64,000 nucleotides of DNA from Halobacillus shinanisalinarum (GCF_022919835.1 NZ_CP095074.1:3143501-3207500), one strand, 5' to 3'; shown: positions 8,075 through 17,627, counted from the stretch's first letter. The notes: a model not told the origin generated them from the sequence alone. Program-made: numbers and translations.

Positions 8075-8851
8075 ATGTTACTAGAAGCTATTTTAGTAGC
8101 ACTCTGGGCAGGAATTATTGGTATTGATCTATATGTTGGTTTAACACATATTCACCGCCCTGTAGTTTCAGGGCTTGTTGTCGGACTTATTTTAGGTGAT
8201 GTTACTACCGGTTTGATTATTGGTGGGACATTAGAATTAATTTGGATGGGAATGGTACCACTTGCAGGTGCACAACCTCCTAATGTGGTTATTGGGGGAG
8301 TGATTGGTACTGCTTTTGGTATCATTGCAGATCTTGAACCGACCGCGGCGGTTGGGGTAGCCATTCCTTTTGCTGTCGCTGTGCAAGGTTTGATTACTTT
8401 ATTCTTTACAGCCTTCTCTCCAATGATGCATAAGGCTGACAAATTTGCACTAAACGCCAATTATAAAGGAATTGAACTTATAAATTATTTAGGTGTAGCT
8501 TTACTATTTATCTTCAATGCCTTGATTGCATTCCTACCAATTTATTTTGGTTCCGAAGAAGCAGCAGCATTTGTTGAAACTGTACCGCAATGGATAATTG
8601 ATGGGTTGTCAATTGCTGGAGGGATCATGCCAGCAGTCGGTTTTGCAATGCTATTAAAAATTATGATGAAGGTTGAATATGTCATGTTCTTTATTCTCGG
8701 ATTTGTTCTTGCCGCCTATTTGGAAATGCCAATATTAGCAATAGCTCTAATAGGACTGGCAATTGCGCTATATGATTTTTACCAAAACAAGAACAACCAA
8801 GGTCCGAATAATCCAACACCTGGCGAGGAGGAGATAACGGATGGAATCTAA
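8075..8851 (+). CDS. agaW: PTS mannose-family component IIC
   Basis: A 258-residue polytopic membrane protein opening MLLEAILVALWAGIIGIDLYV and containing the IIC signature GLILGDVTTGLIIGGTLELIWMG (about 33-55). It forms the translocation channel with IID. The start at 8075 follows GGGGG by 8 nt. An in-frame ATG at 8060 has no ribosome site. The C-terminus (PNNPTPGEEEITDGI) is an acidic tail that overlaps the IID start by 11 nt, so the two are translationally coupled. Confidence 0.88.
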   Translation: MLLEAILVALWAGIIGIDLYVGLTHIHRPVVSGLVVGLILGDVTTGLIIGGTLELIWMGMVPLAGAQPPNVVIGGVIGTAFGIIADLEPTAAVGVAIPFAVAVQGLITLFFTAFSPMMHKADKFALNANYKGIELINYLGVALLFIFNALIAFLPIYFGSEEAAAFVETVPQWIIDGLSIAGGIMPAVGFAMLLKIMMKVEYVMFFILGFVLAAYLEMPILAIALIGLAIALYDFYQNKNNQGPNNPTPGEEEITDGI

Positions 8852-9659
8852 TGTGTATGAGGATAATACAATGGCTGAAAAGCTTAGTCCCAAATTGCTT
8901 CGACTCTTAGTTTGGAGATCTTTGCTATTACAAGCATCCTTCAACTATGAAAGGATGCAGGCTGCAGGTTGGTTATATTCCATTTTGCCTGGACTACGGC
9001 ATATTCATAAAAATAAACAGGATTTAAGTAATTCGATGAAAAGTCATATGGATTTCTTTAATACTCATCCATTCCTAGTAACACCCATTATGGGAGTTAT
9101 TCTTGCTATGGAGCAAAACAAAGAAGACAAAGAGTCCATACGCGGAATTAGAGTCGTAATGATGGGGCCGCTTGGTGGTATTGGGGACGCCATGTTCTAT
9201 CTAACGTTACTCCCGATTTCAGCGAGTATCGGCGCTTCTTTAGCGGTAGAAGGAAATGTAGTAGGGCCATTTATCTTCTTAATCATATTTAATGTTATTC
9301 ACTTTGGTGTTCGTTTTGGCTTAATGACATATGGTTATAGAACGGGTGTCAACGCAATTTCTAAGTTGAAAGAAGGTACACAGCAAGTATCTCGTGCAGC
9401 TTCTATTGTAGGACTAACAGTAGTCGGTGGTCTAATTGCAACGTATGTAGCATTAAAGACTGATTATGTATGGACATCCGGTGAAGCAAAATTAGACATT
9501 CAAACAGATGTTTTAGATCAAATAATGCCAGCAATGCTTCCATTAGCTTATACATTGTTGATGTACTGGCTCTTAAAAAAAGGTCGCTCACCTTTACTGT
9601 TGATTGGTCTTACTGTGGTTGTAGGATTAATTGGATCGTACTTTAACATTTTAGCCTAA
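8841..9659 (+). CDS. agaE: PTS mannose-family component IID
   Basis: The 272-residue protein has the IID pattern: SLLLQASFNYERMQAAG near 30-46, FFNTHPFLVTPIMGVILAMEQ near 73-93 and GPLGGIGDAMFYLTLLPI near 110-127, with hydrophobic segments at the C-terminus. It pairs with IIC in the membrane and determines sugar selection. GAGGAGGAG lies inside the end of the IIC gene just before the ATG. The stop TAA is followed immediately by the IIA gene. Confidence 0.9.
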   Translation: MESNVYEDNTMAEKLSPKLLRLLVWRSLLLQASFNYERMQAAGWLYSILPGLRHIHKNKQDLSNSMKSHMDFFNTHPFLVTPIMGVILAMEQNKEDKESIRGIRVVMMGPLGGIGDAMFYLTLLPISASIGASLAVEGNVVGPFIFLIIFNVIHFGVRFGLMTYGYRTGVNAISKLKEGTQQVSRAASIVGLTVVGGLIATYVALKTDYVWTSGEAKLDIQTDVLDQIMPAMLPLAYTLLMYWLLKKGRSPLLLIGLTVVVGLIGSYFNILA

Positions 9660-9677
9660 ATGGAAAGGATGAAAAAG

Positions 9678-10094
9678 ATGATCGGAATTGTGATAACAGG
9701 ACATGGGTCTTTTCCGAATGGAATGTTTGAATCTGTAAAGCTGATTGCCGGAGAGGTAAAGCAAGTTGAAGTAATTCCATTTGAAGAAGACCAGGATAAA
9801 CTTCAAGAAGCGCTTACACAATCAATCAAGAATGTGGATACTGGAGATGGTGTTGTATGTTTCACTGATTTAGCCGGAGGCACACCATTTAATGTATGTT
9901 CTCGGTTAGCTATAAGTATAAAAAATGTGCGGGTTATCGGCGGGATGAACTCGCCAATGCTATTAAGTGGGTTATTTCAACGTGAACTTTCAATTAATGA
10001 ATTTGTGGAAGAAGTCCTACTTGAAGGAAAAGAAAATATTAAACAGTTTGAGATAAAAGAAACACAGGTGTCAAAGGAAATGGATGGAATATAA
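9678..10094 (+). CDS. agaF: PTS mannose-family component IIA
   Basis: The product of about 138 residues begins MIGIVITGHGSFPNGM. His9 of TGHG is the residue phosphorylated by HPr. VCFTDLAGGTPFN near 66-78 is the second family signature. I favour the ATG at 9678 because GGAAAGG lies at a normal distance. ATGs at 9660 and 9669 are in frame and would add up to six residues. Cytosolic, last of the four PTS genes. Confidence 0.88.
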   Translation: MIGIVITGHGSFPNGMFESVKLIAGEVKQVEVIPFEEDQDKLQEALTQSIKNVDTGDGVVCFTDLAGGTPFNVCSRLAISIKNVRVIGGMNSPMLLSGLFQRELSINEFVEEVLLEGKENIKQFEIKETQVSKEMDGI

Positions 10095-10123
10095 ATTATT
10101 CTGATTAAAGGGATGCTTAGGCA

Positions 10124-11275
10124 ATGAGGTATTATATAAAAGCAGATCGATTTTTACTAGAGAACACAGAGAAATATGAGACTTTTTTAACAGTTCAAAA
10201 TGGTAGATTTGGAGAATTTGTAAACACTGTACCAGATAATGAAGAAATCATTGACTGGAGCGGGTACACAATTGCGCCAGGTCTACTTGATACACATATC
10301 CATGGAATCAATGGTCATGACATCATGGATGGAACAGTAGAAGCGGCCCAAAGGGTCTCAGCTGCTTTACCAGCACTTGGTGTCACAAGGTTTTTGCCAA
10401 CTACGTTGACATCGTCCGAAGCGGATTTAAACCGATCGATTCGAGCGGTTGTTGCAGCAGTAAATAGTGGCTTATCGGGGGCGAAATCAGAAGGGATTTT
10501 CTTAGAAGGTCCTTATTTCACAGAAAAACATAAGGGTGCGCAAAACCAAAGTTATTTTCGTGATCCTGATTACGATGAATTTAATCAGTGGCAAGATTTA
10601 GCGGAGAATACGATTGTCAAAATTGCACTTGCACCCGAGAGGGATGGGGCAATAGATTTTATTCGAAAAGTCAGTAGTGGAGGGGTTTTTGTAAGTATTG
10701 CACATACGGACGCAAGCTATGATTGTTGCAAGAATGCATTGGATGCTGGTGCGAGTAGTTTTGTGCATTTATTTAACGGGATGTCTGGGCTACATCACCG
10801 GGAACCAGGTGTTGTCGGGGCAGCGTTAATGAACAAAGGTGCTTTTGCGGAAATGATTTGCGATGGGCATCATGTACATCCGGATATTGCTGCGATGGTG
10901 GTCGGAATGAAGGGAGATAAGACCGTTCTGATCACCGATTGCATGCGTGCAGGACTTCTACCGGATGGAAACTATCATTTGGGAGAATTTTCTGTTGTTT
11001 TGAAAGATGGGGTGGCACGGACGGAGACTGGTTCCCTAGCTGGTAGTACATTGCAGTTGATCGATGGTGTGAAAAAATTACATGAGTGGTGCGGCCGATC
11101 TTTACATGTAATTTGGCATCTAGCGTCCCTTTCCCCAGCAAAAAGTATTGGGCGGGATAGCGAATTAGGAAGCATTCAAACTGGTAAACTAGCGGATTAT
11201 GTTGTTATAGATGACGGGTTGAACATTCAGGCTACAGCCATTGAAGGAAAAATTACCTATCAAGTGAAGAGGTGA
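10124..11275 (+). CDS. N-acetylhexosamine-6-phosphate deacetylase (NagA/AgaA family)
   Basis: The 383-residue amidohydrolase carries HIHG (GLLDTHIHGINGHD near 52-65), LEGPYFTEKHKGAQ near 127-140, SIAHTDASYD near 190, VHLFNGM near 214 and ITDCMRAG near 270, all NagA landmarks. The usual TDAM is TDCM here. It removes acetate from GalNAc-6-P or GlcNAc-6-P in the cytoplasm. The galacto-type downstream enzymes favour GalNAc-6-P. It lies 29 nt after IIA and 5 nt before the kinase gene, so it belongs to the same operon. The presence of a deacetylase argues that the acetylated sugar is imported. Confidence 0.9.
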   Translation: MRYYIKADRFLLENTEKYETFLTVQNGRFGEFVNTVPDNEEIIDWSGYTIAPGLLDTHIHGINGHDIMDGTVEAAQRVSAALPALGVTRFLPTTLTSSEADLNRSIRAVVAAVNSGLSGAKSEGIFLEGPYFTEKHKGAQNQSYFRDPDYDEFNQWQDLAENTIVKIALAPERDGAIDFIRKVSSGGVFVSIAHTDASYDCCKNALDAGASSFVHLFNGMSGLHHREPGVVGAALMNKGAFAEMICDGHHVHPDIAAMVVGMKGDKTVLITDCMRAGLLPDGNYHLGEFSVVLKDGVARTETGSLAGSTLQLIDGVKKLHEWCGRSLHVIWHLASLSPAKSIGRDSELGSIQTGKLADYVVIDDGLNIQATAIEGKITYQVKR

Positions 11276-11280
11276 GATAG

Positions 11281-12191
11281 ATGATTTTAACGGTTACATT
11301 AAATCCTGCTGTTGATATTAGTTATAAGCTTGAAAAATTCACCCTTGATAATTTGAATCGAGTACATGATATTTCTAAAACTGCCGGGGGAAAGGGTTGA
11401 ATGTGACAAGAGTCCTGAAGCAATTGGATGAAGAGGTTGCTGCAACCGGATTCCTAGGTGGAAGTTTGGGTGATTTCATTCGAGCGGATCTTTCCGGTAT
11501 CGAGGATTACTTTATGACTATCCAAGGGGAGACGAGAAACTGCATCGCGGTGATCCACGAAGGCAAACAGACGGAAATTCTGGAGAATGGGCCGGTCATC
11601 TCAGATATCGAGGGCAATACATTCTTGGGAAAGTTTTCTGAATACGTAAAAAAAGTAGATATTGTCACGATCTCCGGAAGCCTGCCACAAGGCTTACCGG
11701 ATGAATTTTATGAAAAAATGATCAAGGTTGCCGGTGATACTCCTGTATTGCTAGATACAAAAGGGGAGTTATTGAAAAAAACCCTGGGAAGCAAACCATA
11801 TTTAATAAAACCCAATTTTGATGAACTGAGGGATTTACTTAGTGAAAAAATTGAGAGCGTGGAAGATATCATCGAGGCACTCGCTTCGGAAGTAGTTGCT
11901 GATATCCCATGGATTGTTGTTACAAATGGAGAAAAAGGTGCGCTAGTGAAGCATGGCAAGGATTTGTACCAGGTTACTATACCTAAAGTAGAAGCGGTAA
12001 ACCCGGTTGGCTCCGGTGATTCGGTGATTGCCGGTTTTGCAGCAGGTTTATCACGCGGATTGGCGGATGTGGAACTTATTAAATTCGGCTTATCCATGGG
12101 TGTGTTAAATGCTCTGGAGGAAAGAACCGGCCATATTGCGCCGGAAAAAGTCGATTGTTGTATGGAGGGAATTAATGTGATGAGGGTTTAG
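11281..12191 (+). CDS. lacC: tagatose-6-phosphate kinase (LacC/PfkB family), interrupted by a -1 frameshift
   Basis: The first frame (11281-11400) gives [20 protein letters not shown] and continues to TAGGKG, then a stop. The rest ([13 protein letters not shown] onward) continues in the next frame from 11397. Restoring one G in the GGG at 11394-11396 rejoins [11 protein letters not shown], the family substrate/ATP loop. [16 protein letters not shown] near the end is the PfkB signature with catalytic Asp. The joined protein of about 303 residues is of normal length. It would phosphorylate tagatose-6-P to the 1,6-bisphosphate. I think a consensus error is likelier than a dead gene, since all remaining sequence is well conserved. 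Confidence 0.85.
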
Positions 12192-12236
12192 AATTCGGGG
12201 CTGCAGAGCATCAAACTCGAGACAGAACCTACTAGT
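12191..12236 (+). other. cluster of six-base palindromes between lacC and lacD
   Basis: GAATTC (12191), CTGCAG (12201), CTCGAG (12216) and ACTAGT (12231) occur within 46 bases directly after the lacC stop. The order does not match a polylinker I recognise. Confidence 0.4.
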
Positions 12237-12278
12237 AGCTAACAAATTTAAAAATAAATACAGGAGGCTAATAAGATT

Positions 12279-13265
12279 ATGAAACTATCATCAGGAAAAC
12301 AACGTGGATTAGAGGCAATTTCAGATGAGAATCATATCATTTTTGCTACAGCAATGGATCAAAGAGGATCATTGGGTAAGATGATCCAATCGTTAGATGA
12401 CACGATTACATATGAGGTTGGGTTGCGTAAATTTAAGGAAGGCGTTAGTGAGGCCCTTGGGAATCAATCGTCATCCTTGTTGCTCGATCCGGAATATGGA
12501 TGGGATGCTGCCAAGAAATTGAATGAGGACATCGGTTTGATCATGGCATATGAAAAAACTGGATATGATGCAACGGGACAGGGACGGCTCCCTAATTTAG
12601 TGGATGATTATGCAGTGCAGGATCTCGTGAAAGAGGGGGCGAGTGCTCTTAAACTGCTTGTTTATTACGACCACAAAGAGGATGTGCAATATAATAAAAT
12701 CAAAAATGCAGTGATTAAACGGGTCGGCGATGAATGTAGGCAAAATGATCTTCTGTTTATATTGGAGCCGGTTTCCTACAGCGCTGAAGGCCTTTCTACA
12801 AAGAGTGAAGGGTTTGCCAAAAAGAAACCAGAGATTATTGAATTTTTTATGGAGGAATTCTCCAAAGGGGATTATGGTGTTGATTTATTGAAGGTAGAGG
12901 TTCCGGTTTCCATCTTCCATATCGAGGGTTATGAGCAATATGATAATTATGAACCTGTCTATAGTAAGAAAGAAGCAGCCGAGTTCTATCTTAATTGTTC
13001 TGAAAAAAGTAATGTTCCTTTCATTTACTTAAGTGGTGGCGTAACAAATGAACAGTTTGTCCAGACACTTCATTTTGCAAAAGCAGCCGGATCAAAATTT
13101 AGTGGTGTCCTTTGTGGGAGAGCGATATGGAAAGATGGCGTTGAAGTCTTTGCTGAAAATGGTAAGGAAGCCTATTATAAATGGCTTGAATCAGTTGGAA
13201 CGCAAAATTTGAACAAAGTTAAGGCAGCTGTTGTAGAAACAGCAGTGCCTTGGAGTAAGTTTTAA
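12279..13265 (+). CDS. lacD: tagatose-1,6-bisphosphate aldolase, class I (LacD)
   Basis: The 328-residue protein opens with the LacD pattern (LSSGKQRGLEAISDENHIIF, then ATAMDQRGSLGKMI). It retains LLVYYDHKEDVQYN and LLKVEVPVSIFHIEG, whose Lys is the expected Schiff-base residue, and IYLSGGVTNEQF. Length matches LacD of Gram-positives. It splits tagatose-1,6-bisP into DHAP and glyceraldehyde-3-P, the last step of the pathway. AGGAGG lies 12 nt before the ATG. It is unrelated to the class II aldolase remnant at 765. Confidence 0.92.
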   Translation: MKLSSGKQRGLEAISDENHIIFATAMDQRGSLGKMIQSLDDTITYEVGLRKFKEGVSEALGNQSSSLLLDPEYGWDAAKKLNEDIGLIMAYEKTGYDATGQGRLPNLVDDYAVQDLVKEGASALKLLVYYDHKEDVQYNKIKNAVIKRVGDECRQNDLLFILEPVSYSAEGLSTKSEGFAKKKPEIIEFFMEEFSKGDYGVDLLKVEVPVSIFHIEGYEQYDNYEPVYSKKEAAEFYLNCSEKSNVPFIYLSGGVTNEQFVQTLHFAKAAGSKFSGVLCGRAIWKDGVEVFAENGKEAYYKWLESVGTQNLNKVKAAVVETAVPWSKF

Positions 13266-13787
13266 GTCAAAATAGTTAATTGACACAAGAAATCGCCCTA
13301 GATATTAACCAACAACCCAGCGTGTTGGATTGAATAGTGGACATTTTTCGAAGATTAGGATGTAACTTTTAAGGTCTTAATTTCGAATGAGCTTTCTTAA
13401 TAAGGTAAAAAAGGACAAAAAGTAACAGCAACGTTTACGGTTAAAGCATTTGAAGGAACCTATGACATTACGGCGCCGACTTTCAGTAGCAGTGCGGACA
13501 GGGGTAGTTGGCTAGTGCAATTGTCGATATCTATGGGATCAATCCTTATTGCCAGTATATAAATATCGTTTTTTTAATAAAAGAAACAGAAAAAATCACA
13601 TCCAACTATAAAATATCACTATTTATTAATAGGCTAGGAAAACCAGAAAAAGAAAAAAACTATTCCGTTTCAAGCTTAAATCAAGCTTTAATAAGGCTCA
13701 GAAAATCCATCTTGGTTTTTTACATCAACATATAAAGAGATGTTCGATTTTATTTTTAAAATAGATAGCTGATTGTCCATTTAAATG
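13266..13787 (+). other. intergenic region with a decayed repeat-domain fragment
   Basis: A short hairpin CCAACA..TGTTGG stands at 13309-13327. From about 13402 a startless frame reads GKKGQKVTATFTVKAFEG and TAPTFSSSADRG. It resembles a surface-protein beta-sandwich repeat and then ends, so it is a remnant. A 75-codon AT-rich frame at 13508 has no ribosome site and no family features and is not credible. Confidence 0.4.
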
Positions 13788-13829
13788 AAAAACCTACTCC
13801 TTGGGTGAAACTCCAAAGAGTAGGTTTTC
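13788..13829 (-). terminator. terminator of dps (bidirectional)
   Basis: AAAACCTACTC with TTGG pairs with CCAA and GAGTAGGTTTT across gtgaaact. A-rich and T-rich flanks allow use from either side. dps ends at 13845 on the minus strand. Confidence 0.85.
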
Positions 13830-13844
13830 ATTTTTGGGAGCGGA

Positions 13845-14300
13845 CTATGATTTAGATAAAAATGATTTAAGCATCCAATTTTGTTTTTCAAGAGTTGCCC
13901 GAATATGGTTGAGCATATCCGTTGTAGGTCCGTCATTTTCTCTGTCAGCAACTTCTGTTCCCTGTGTTATTTCACTAATCATTGTATTAAAATCATTCGA
14001 AATGTTTTGCACCATTTGTTCAGGTGTTTCATTTCTTGAAGCTTCGGTGATAGAAGCAGTTTGTAAAAAGTCCCTCATTGTCCCAACAGGTTTTCCATTC
14101 AGCGCTAAAATACGTTCAGCTAAATCGTCCATATATTGTGCTGTTTCCGTGTAGAACTCTTCAAATTTCTCGTGTAAGTCATAAAAGTCTCCGCCAGTCA
14201 CAAGCCAGTGATAATTATGAAGTTTAACATACATCACACTGAAATTACTGAGTTGCTTATTTAAAACGTCAATAACAGTCTTTGTAGTTGTACCTTGCAT
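13845..14300 (-). CDS. dps: Dps-family ferritin-like protein
   Basis: The 151-residue protein carries the Dps ferroxidase pattern: LHNYHWLVTGGDFYDLHEKFEEFY (about 27-50, with His31, Asp and Glu ligands), YMDDLAERILALNGKPVGTM, and a closing helix ATLEKQNWMLKSFL. Dps dodecamers oxidise and store iron and shield DNA under oxidative or starvation stress. On the minus strand AGGGGTG precedes the ATG at 14300. A TTG at 14309 is in frame but poorly placed. It is monocistronic with its own terminator. Confidence 0.93.
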   Translation of the reverse strand: MQGTTTKTVIDVLNKQLSNFSVMYVKLHNYHWLVTGGDFYDLHEKFEEFYTETAQYMDDLAERILALNGKPVGTMRDFLQTASITEASRNETPEQMVQNISNDFNTMISEITQGTEVADRENDGPTTDMLNHIRATLEKQNWMLKSFLSKS

Positions 14301-14598
14301 TTCTAACACCCCTGTGATTTTTGCATCTGATCATAAAATTTAAGCAGTGATATTTATAAACGAAAGTGTATATTCAATCACATTGTTATTTTACCCGAGT
14401 GTGATGTTTTTATTTCGTGAAAGAAATGAAATAATATGGAATAACCCGTACCCACTATAATCTTTACAGTTAAACCAGTGAGAATATCATAGAACCTTTT
14501 TATGTGTTAGTGTGTTTCTAATAGAAATACATACATGTTGTATGATTTAATAAAAGTGATCCTTGTAAGCAAAAAGGCTACATATAAAGGAGATTGCA

Positions 14599-15159
14599 AT
14601 GAATAAGAATTCAAGAAAAGTGGAAATTCTGCATGCTGCAGCGAGCATTGTCAGCCGAGAAGGTATTTTTAATTTTACGTTGGAGGCTGTTGCGAAGGAG
14701 GCTGGTATGAGTAAAGGTGGTTTACTATACCACTATCCCTCAAAAGAGGCGCTTGTGCAGGGGATGGTAGAACATCTGGCAGATAGCTACACAGGTAAAA
14801 TTGAAAGTAATGCAGAAAATGATCCGGAAGAGATCGGTAAATGGACGAGGGCTTTTCTCAATGTCACGTTTAACCAAACCTATCCTAATAAAGATATGAA
14901 CGCAGGATTACTAGCTGCCAAAGCGGTTAACCCAGAATTGTTAAACCCGATCAAGGAAGCTTATGCCGAATGGCAGCATAGGATAGAGTACGATGGCCTG
15001 GATCCGGTAATGTCTACCATTATACGCCTTGCTACAGATGGGATGTGGCTATCTGAACTACTCGATATTTATCAAATTGAAGATAATAAAAAAGATCAAG
15101 TATTAAGGACACTTGAAGAGTGGGCTAAAAGTAGTCAATTAAACGATACAAGCGAATAA
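14599..15159 (+). CDS. TetR/AcrR-family transcriptional regulator
   Basis: The 186-residue protein has the TetR helix-turn-helix at about 8-55 (ILHAAASIVSREGIFNFTLE, then AVAKEAGMSKGGLLYHYPSK and EALVQGM). The C-terminal all-helical ligand domain is of normal size and resembles the group that controls efflux or fatty-acid genes. AAGGAGAT precedes the ATG. No efflux gene is adjacent, so the target is unknown. The nearest gene downstream is the carnitine operon 600 bases away, and control of it is possible but unsupported. Confidence 0.9.
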   Translation: MNKNSRKVEILHAAASIVSREGIFNFTLEAVAKEAGMSKGGLLYHYPSKEALVQGMVEHLADSYTGKIESNAENDPEEIGKWTRAFLNVTFNQTYPNKDMNAGLLAAKAVNPELLNPIKEAYAEWQHRIEYDGLDPVMSTIIRLATDGMWLSELLDIYQIEDNKKDQVLRTLEEWAKSSQLNDTSE

Positions 15160-15765
15160 TTACCCCATGGGAAATGTAACAAGGCCCCCATTGTAAGCTA
15201 ATTCAGTAAAATGAGATAAGGAAACATATCTATTCTGCCGTAACCCTGAATTCTACAGGAGTATGGCAGATTATTTTAATTAAAATATACGCTGCCTGAT
15301 TGTTCATCTAAGAAGACACTTACCTTCTTGATCCATCAGAGCTCAATTTAAAAAATGCCCGAAAATATTCTAAGAGTACAACACCTCTAAATGTCGCTAA
15401 TGAAATACGACGTATAGGGTGTTTTTTTATGTCTTGTTTAAATAGGTCAGTTGTTTCTTCACATGGACATACAAGGAGTTGATACAATTTTTGCTTGTAT
15501 ATTCTTTTCATAAATATAGAAAACTAAGTAAATTATTTTTATAAACTGTTCTTTTTTAAAAATTTTTTCTTGCTTGAAAACCTAGTTATCATAGGGTTTT
15601 TCTATTGACTTATCAACATAAGTTCCCACATCACTGAAAATCCCTTTGAAAAGTAAACCGTCTGGATGGTATAGTAAAATTTGTGTTTTCAAGAGAGCAA
15701 AAATAAATAGCAAATTCAAAGAAAATAAGACTATTCATTTTGTAATTAAGTAAGGAGGAATTTAA
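15160..15765 (+). other. intergenic region before the carnitine operon
   Basis: No convincing gene. A 63-codon frame on the minus strand (15320-15511) lacks a ribosome site and any family features. The last 150 bases are A/T-rich and presumably hold the operon promoter, and TAAGGAGG precedes the first gene. I find no cre-like site here. Confidence 0.4.
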
Positions 15766-16659
15766 ATGAATAACAAAACGTTAGTAACGGCAGCTGTTAC
15801 AGGGGCAGGGGAAACCATTAAGAAAAATCCAAACGTTCCGGTGACACCGAAGGAAATTGCGGAGTCAGCAATTGAATCTGCGAAAGCTGGTGCAACGGTG
15901 GCCCATGTGCATGCTCGGGACCCTGAAACAGGAGGGATCAGCCATAACGTGGAGCACTATCGTGAAATCGTTGATCGGATACGAGAGTCTGAAACAGATG
16001 TCATTATCAATATCACCTCCGGTGGCGGCGGTGATTTTATCCCGAGCTTGAATACGCCTGCTGCTGGCGGGGATGGGACAGATATTCAGACACCTGAAGA
16101 GCGCCATGAACCAGTTGGAGAGCTGCTTCCGGAGCTGTGTACGCTTGATTGCGGGAGTGTCAACTTTGGAAACATGATTTACATGAGTCCGACCGATTGG
16201 CTTCGCAAACAAGCAAAATTGGTTCAAGAAAGCGGTGTGAAGCCGGAACTTGAATGTTTTGACACGGGGCATATTCGTTTTGCCAAGCAATTAATCGAGG
16301 AAGGGCTTATTGACGGTGACCCAATGTTTCAATTTTGTTTAGGGATTCCTTGGGGAGCGGATGCCGATGCGGAAACGATGCTTTATATGAAAAACCGCCT
16401 TCCAGATAATGCCCACTGGTCCGCATTTGGCATCGGTCGTATGCAATTTCCGATTGTGGGCCAAACATCATTACTCGGCGGAAATGTTCGTGTTGGGCTG
16501 GAAGATAATATTTATTTGAAAAAAGGGGTCGTTGCCCGCAATGAACAGCTTGTAGATAAAGCGGTAGAAATTTTACAGGCACAAGGAAAAGAACCAATGA
16601 CACCACAGGAAGCAAGAGAGTTGCTGAACTTAAGAAACCCTTATGGAGGATCGAACTAA
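15766..16659 (+). CDS. beta-keto acid cleavage enzyme (BKACE), probable 3-dehydrocarnitine cleavage enzyme
   Basis: The 297-residue protein belongs to the DUF849/BKACE family: VTAAVTGAGET near 6-16, AGATVAHVHARDPETGG near 41-57 (metal-binding HxH), NITSGGGGDF near 83-92 and FCLGIPWGADADAET near 189-203. BKACEs condense a beta-keto acid with acetyl-CoA and release acetoacetate and a new acyl-CoA. With L-carnitine dehydrogenase next to it, the substrate should be 3-dehydrocarnitine and the products betainyl-CoA and acetoacetate (inference from context). The stop overlaps the next start (TAATG). Confidence 0.92.
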   Translation: MNNKTLVTAAVTGAGETIKKNPNVPVTPKEIAESAIESAKAGATVAHVHARDPETGGISHNVEHYREIVDRIRESETDVIINITSGGGGDFIPSLNTPAAGGDGTDIQTPEERHEPVGELLPELCTLDCGSVNFGNMIYMSPTDWLRKQAKLVQESGVKPELECFDTGHIRFAKQLIEEGLIDGDPMFQFCLGIPWGADADAETMLYMKNRLPDNAHWSAFGIGRMQFPIVGQTSLLGGNVRVGLEDNIYLKKGVVARNEQLVDKAVEILQAQGKEPMTPQEARELLNLRNPYGGSN

Positions 16660-17627
16660 TGGCTGAACTGACTAATGAGATTAAAAAGATAGCTGTAGTA
16701 GGAACGGGTGTAATCGGAAACGGCTGGATTGCTCGTTTTCTAGCTCAAGGATATGACGTCGTGGCAACAGATCCGGCTGAAGGGGCTGAAGGTCGAATGT
16801 GCGCTGCCGTTGAGCACGCATGGCCGGCACTCGAAAAAATGGGACTGGCAGAAGGTGCCTCACAGGATCGGCTTCATTTCGAATCTGAACTTAAACAAGC
16901 CGTTGCCGATGTTGATTTTATTCAAGAATGTGTACCTGAGCGTGAAGATCTAAAAAGAAAGGTCTTAGCTGATATTGATCGCCATGCCAAACAAGGGGCA
17001 GTGATTGCATCCAGTACGTCTGGGATCGTTCCAAGCACATTACAGGCAGATTGTCAGCATCCTGAACGAGTGATTGTTGCTCACCCATTCAATCCGGTTT
17101 ACCTCATTCCACTAGTAGAACTTGTTGGTGGGCAGAAAACGGATTCCGCTGTTATCGAACAAGCAAGAAAGTTTTATGATTCCATTCAAATGAAGCCGTT
17201 AGTCATTTCAACTGAAATCGAAGGACATGTAGGGGACAGGCTGATGGAAGCGATTTGGCGTGAAGCGTTACACCTTGTGAACGACGGTGTAGCTACAACC
17301 GAGGAGATCGATGCCTCCATTGTCTATGGTCCTGGGTTGCGTTGGGCATTAATGGGACCGTTTTTGACTCTCCATCTTGCTGGTGGTGATCAAGGGATGC
17401 GCCATATGCTTGAACAGTTTGGACCTGCTTTAAAACTTCCATGGACGAAGCTTGAGGCGCCTGAACTTACCGATGAACTTTCTAACCGAGTCATCGAGGG
17501 CTGTGAGCATCAAACAGAAGGCCAATCCGTAGCCGAACTAAACAAGCGACGAGATGAGTTTCTTATTGAACTTTTAGAATTACTGGAAAAATACTGGCCT
17601 GCAGCTAATTTAAACGGAAGATTATAA
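16659..17627 (+). CDS. L-carnitine dehydrogenase (3-hydroxyacyl-CoA dehydrogenase superfamily)
   Basis: The 322-residue protein has an N-terminal NAD fold (IAVVGTGVIGNGWIARFLAQ, residues 10-29), the catalytic His region (VIVAHPFNPVYLIPLVELVGG near 134-154) and the helical C-terminal domain. It matches single-domain L-carnitine dehydrogenase rather than the longer fusions that carry a thioesterase. It oxidises L-carnitine to 3-dehydrocarnitine with NAD+ in the cytoplasm. It overlaps the BKACE stop by one base, so translation is coupled. No thioesterase domain is present. Confidence 0.92.
   Translation: MAELTNEIKKIAVVGTGVIGNGWIARFLAQGYDVVATDPAEGAEGRMCAAVEHAWPALEKMGLAEGASQDRLHFESELKQAVADVDFIQECVPEREDLKRKVLADIDRHAKQGAVIASSTSGIVPSTLQADCQHPERVIVAHPFNPVYLIPLVELVGGQKTDSAVIEQARKFYDSIQMKPLVISTEIEGHVGDRLMEAIWREALHLVNDGVATTEEIDASIVYGPGLRWALMGPFLTLHLAGGDQGMRHMLEQFGPALKLPWTKLEAPELTDELSNRVIEGCEHQTEGQSVAELNKRRDEFLIELLELLEKYWPAANLNGRL

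Noticed and set aside
11394..11400. Programmed ribosomal frameshifting in lacC
   Set aside because: The site is G-rich rather than a slippery A/T heptamer, no stimulatory structure is evident, and six similar breaks occur in unrelated genes.
13508..13735. 75-codon frame between lacD and dps
   Set aside because: TTG start without a ribosome site, Asn/Lys/Ile-rich translation typical of A/T-rich non-coding DNA.
15320..15511. 63-codon minus-strand frame as a small gene
   Set aside because: No ribosome site, no recognisable domain, and located in A/T-rich intergenic DNA.
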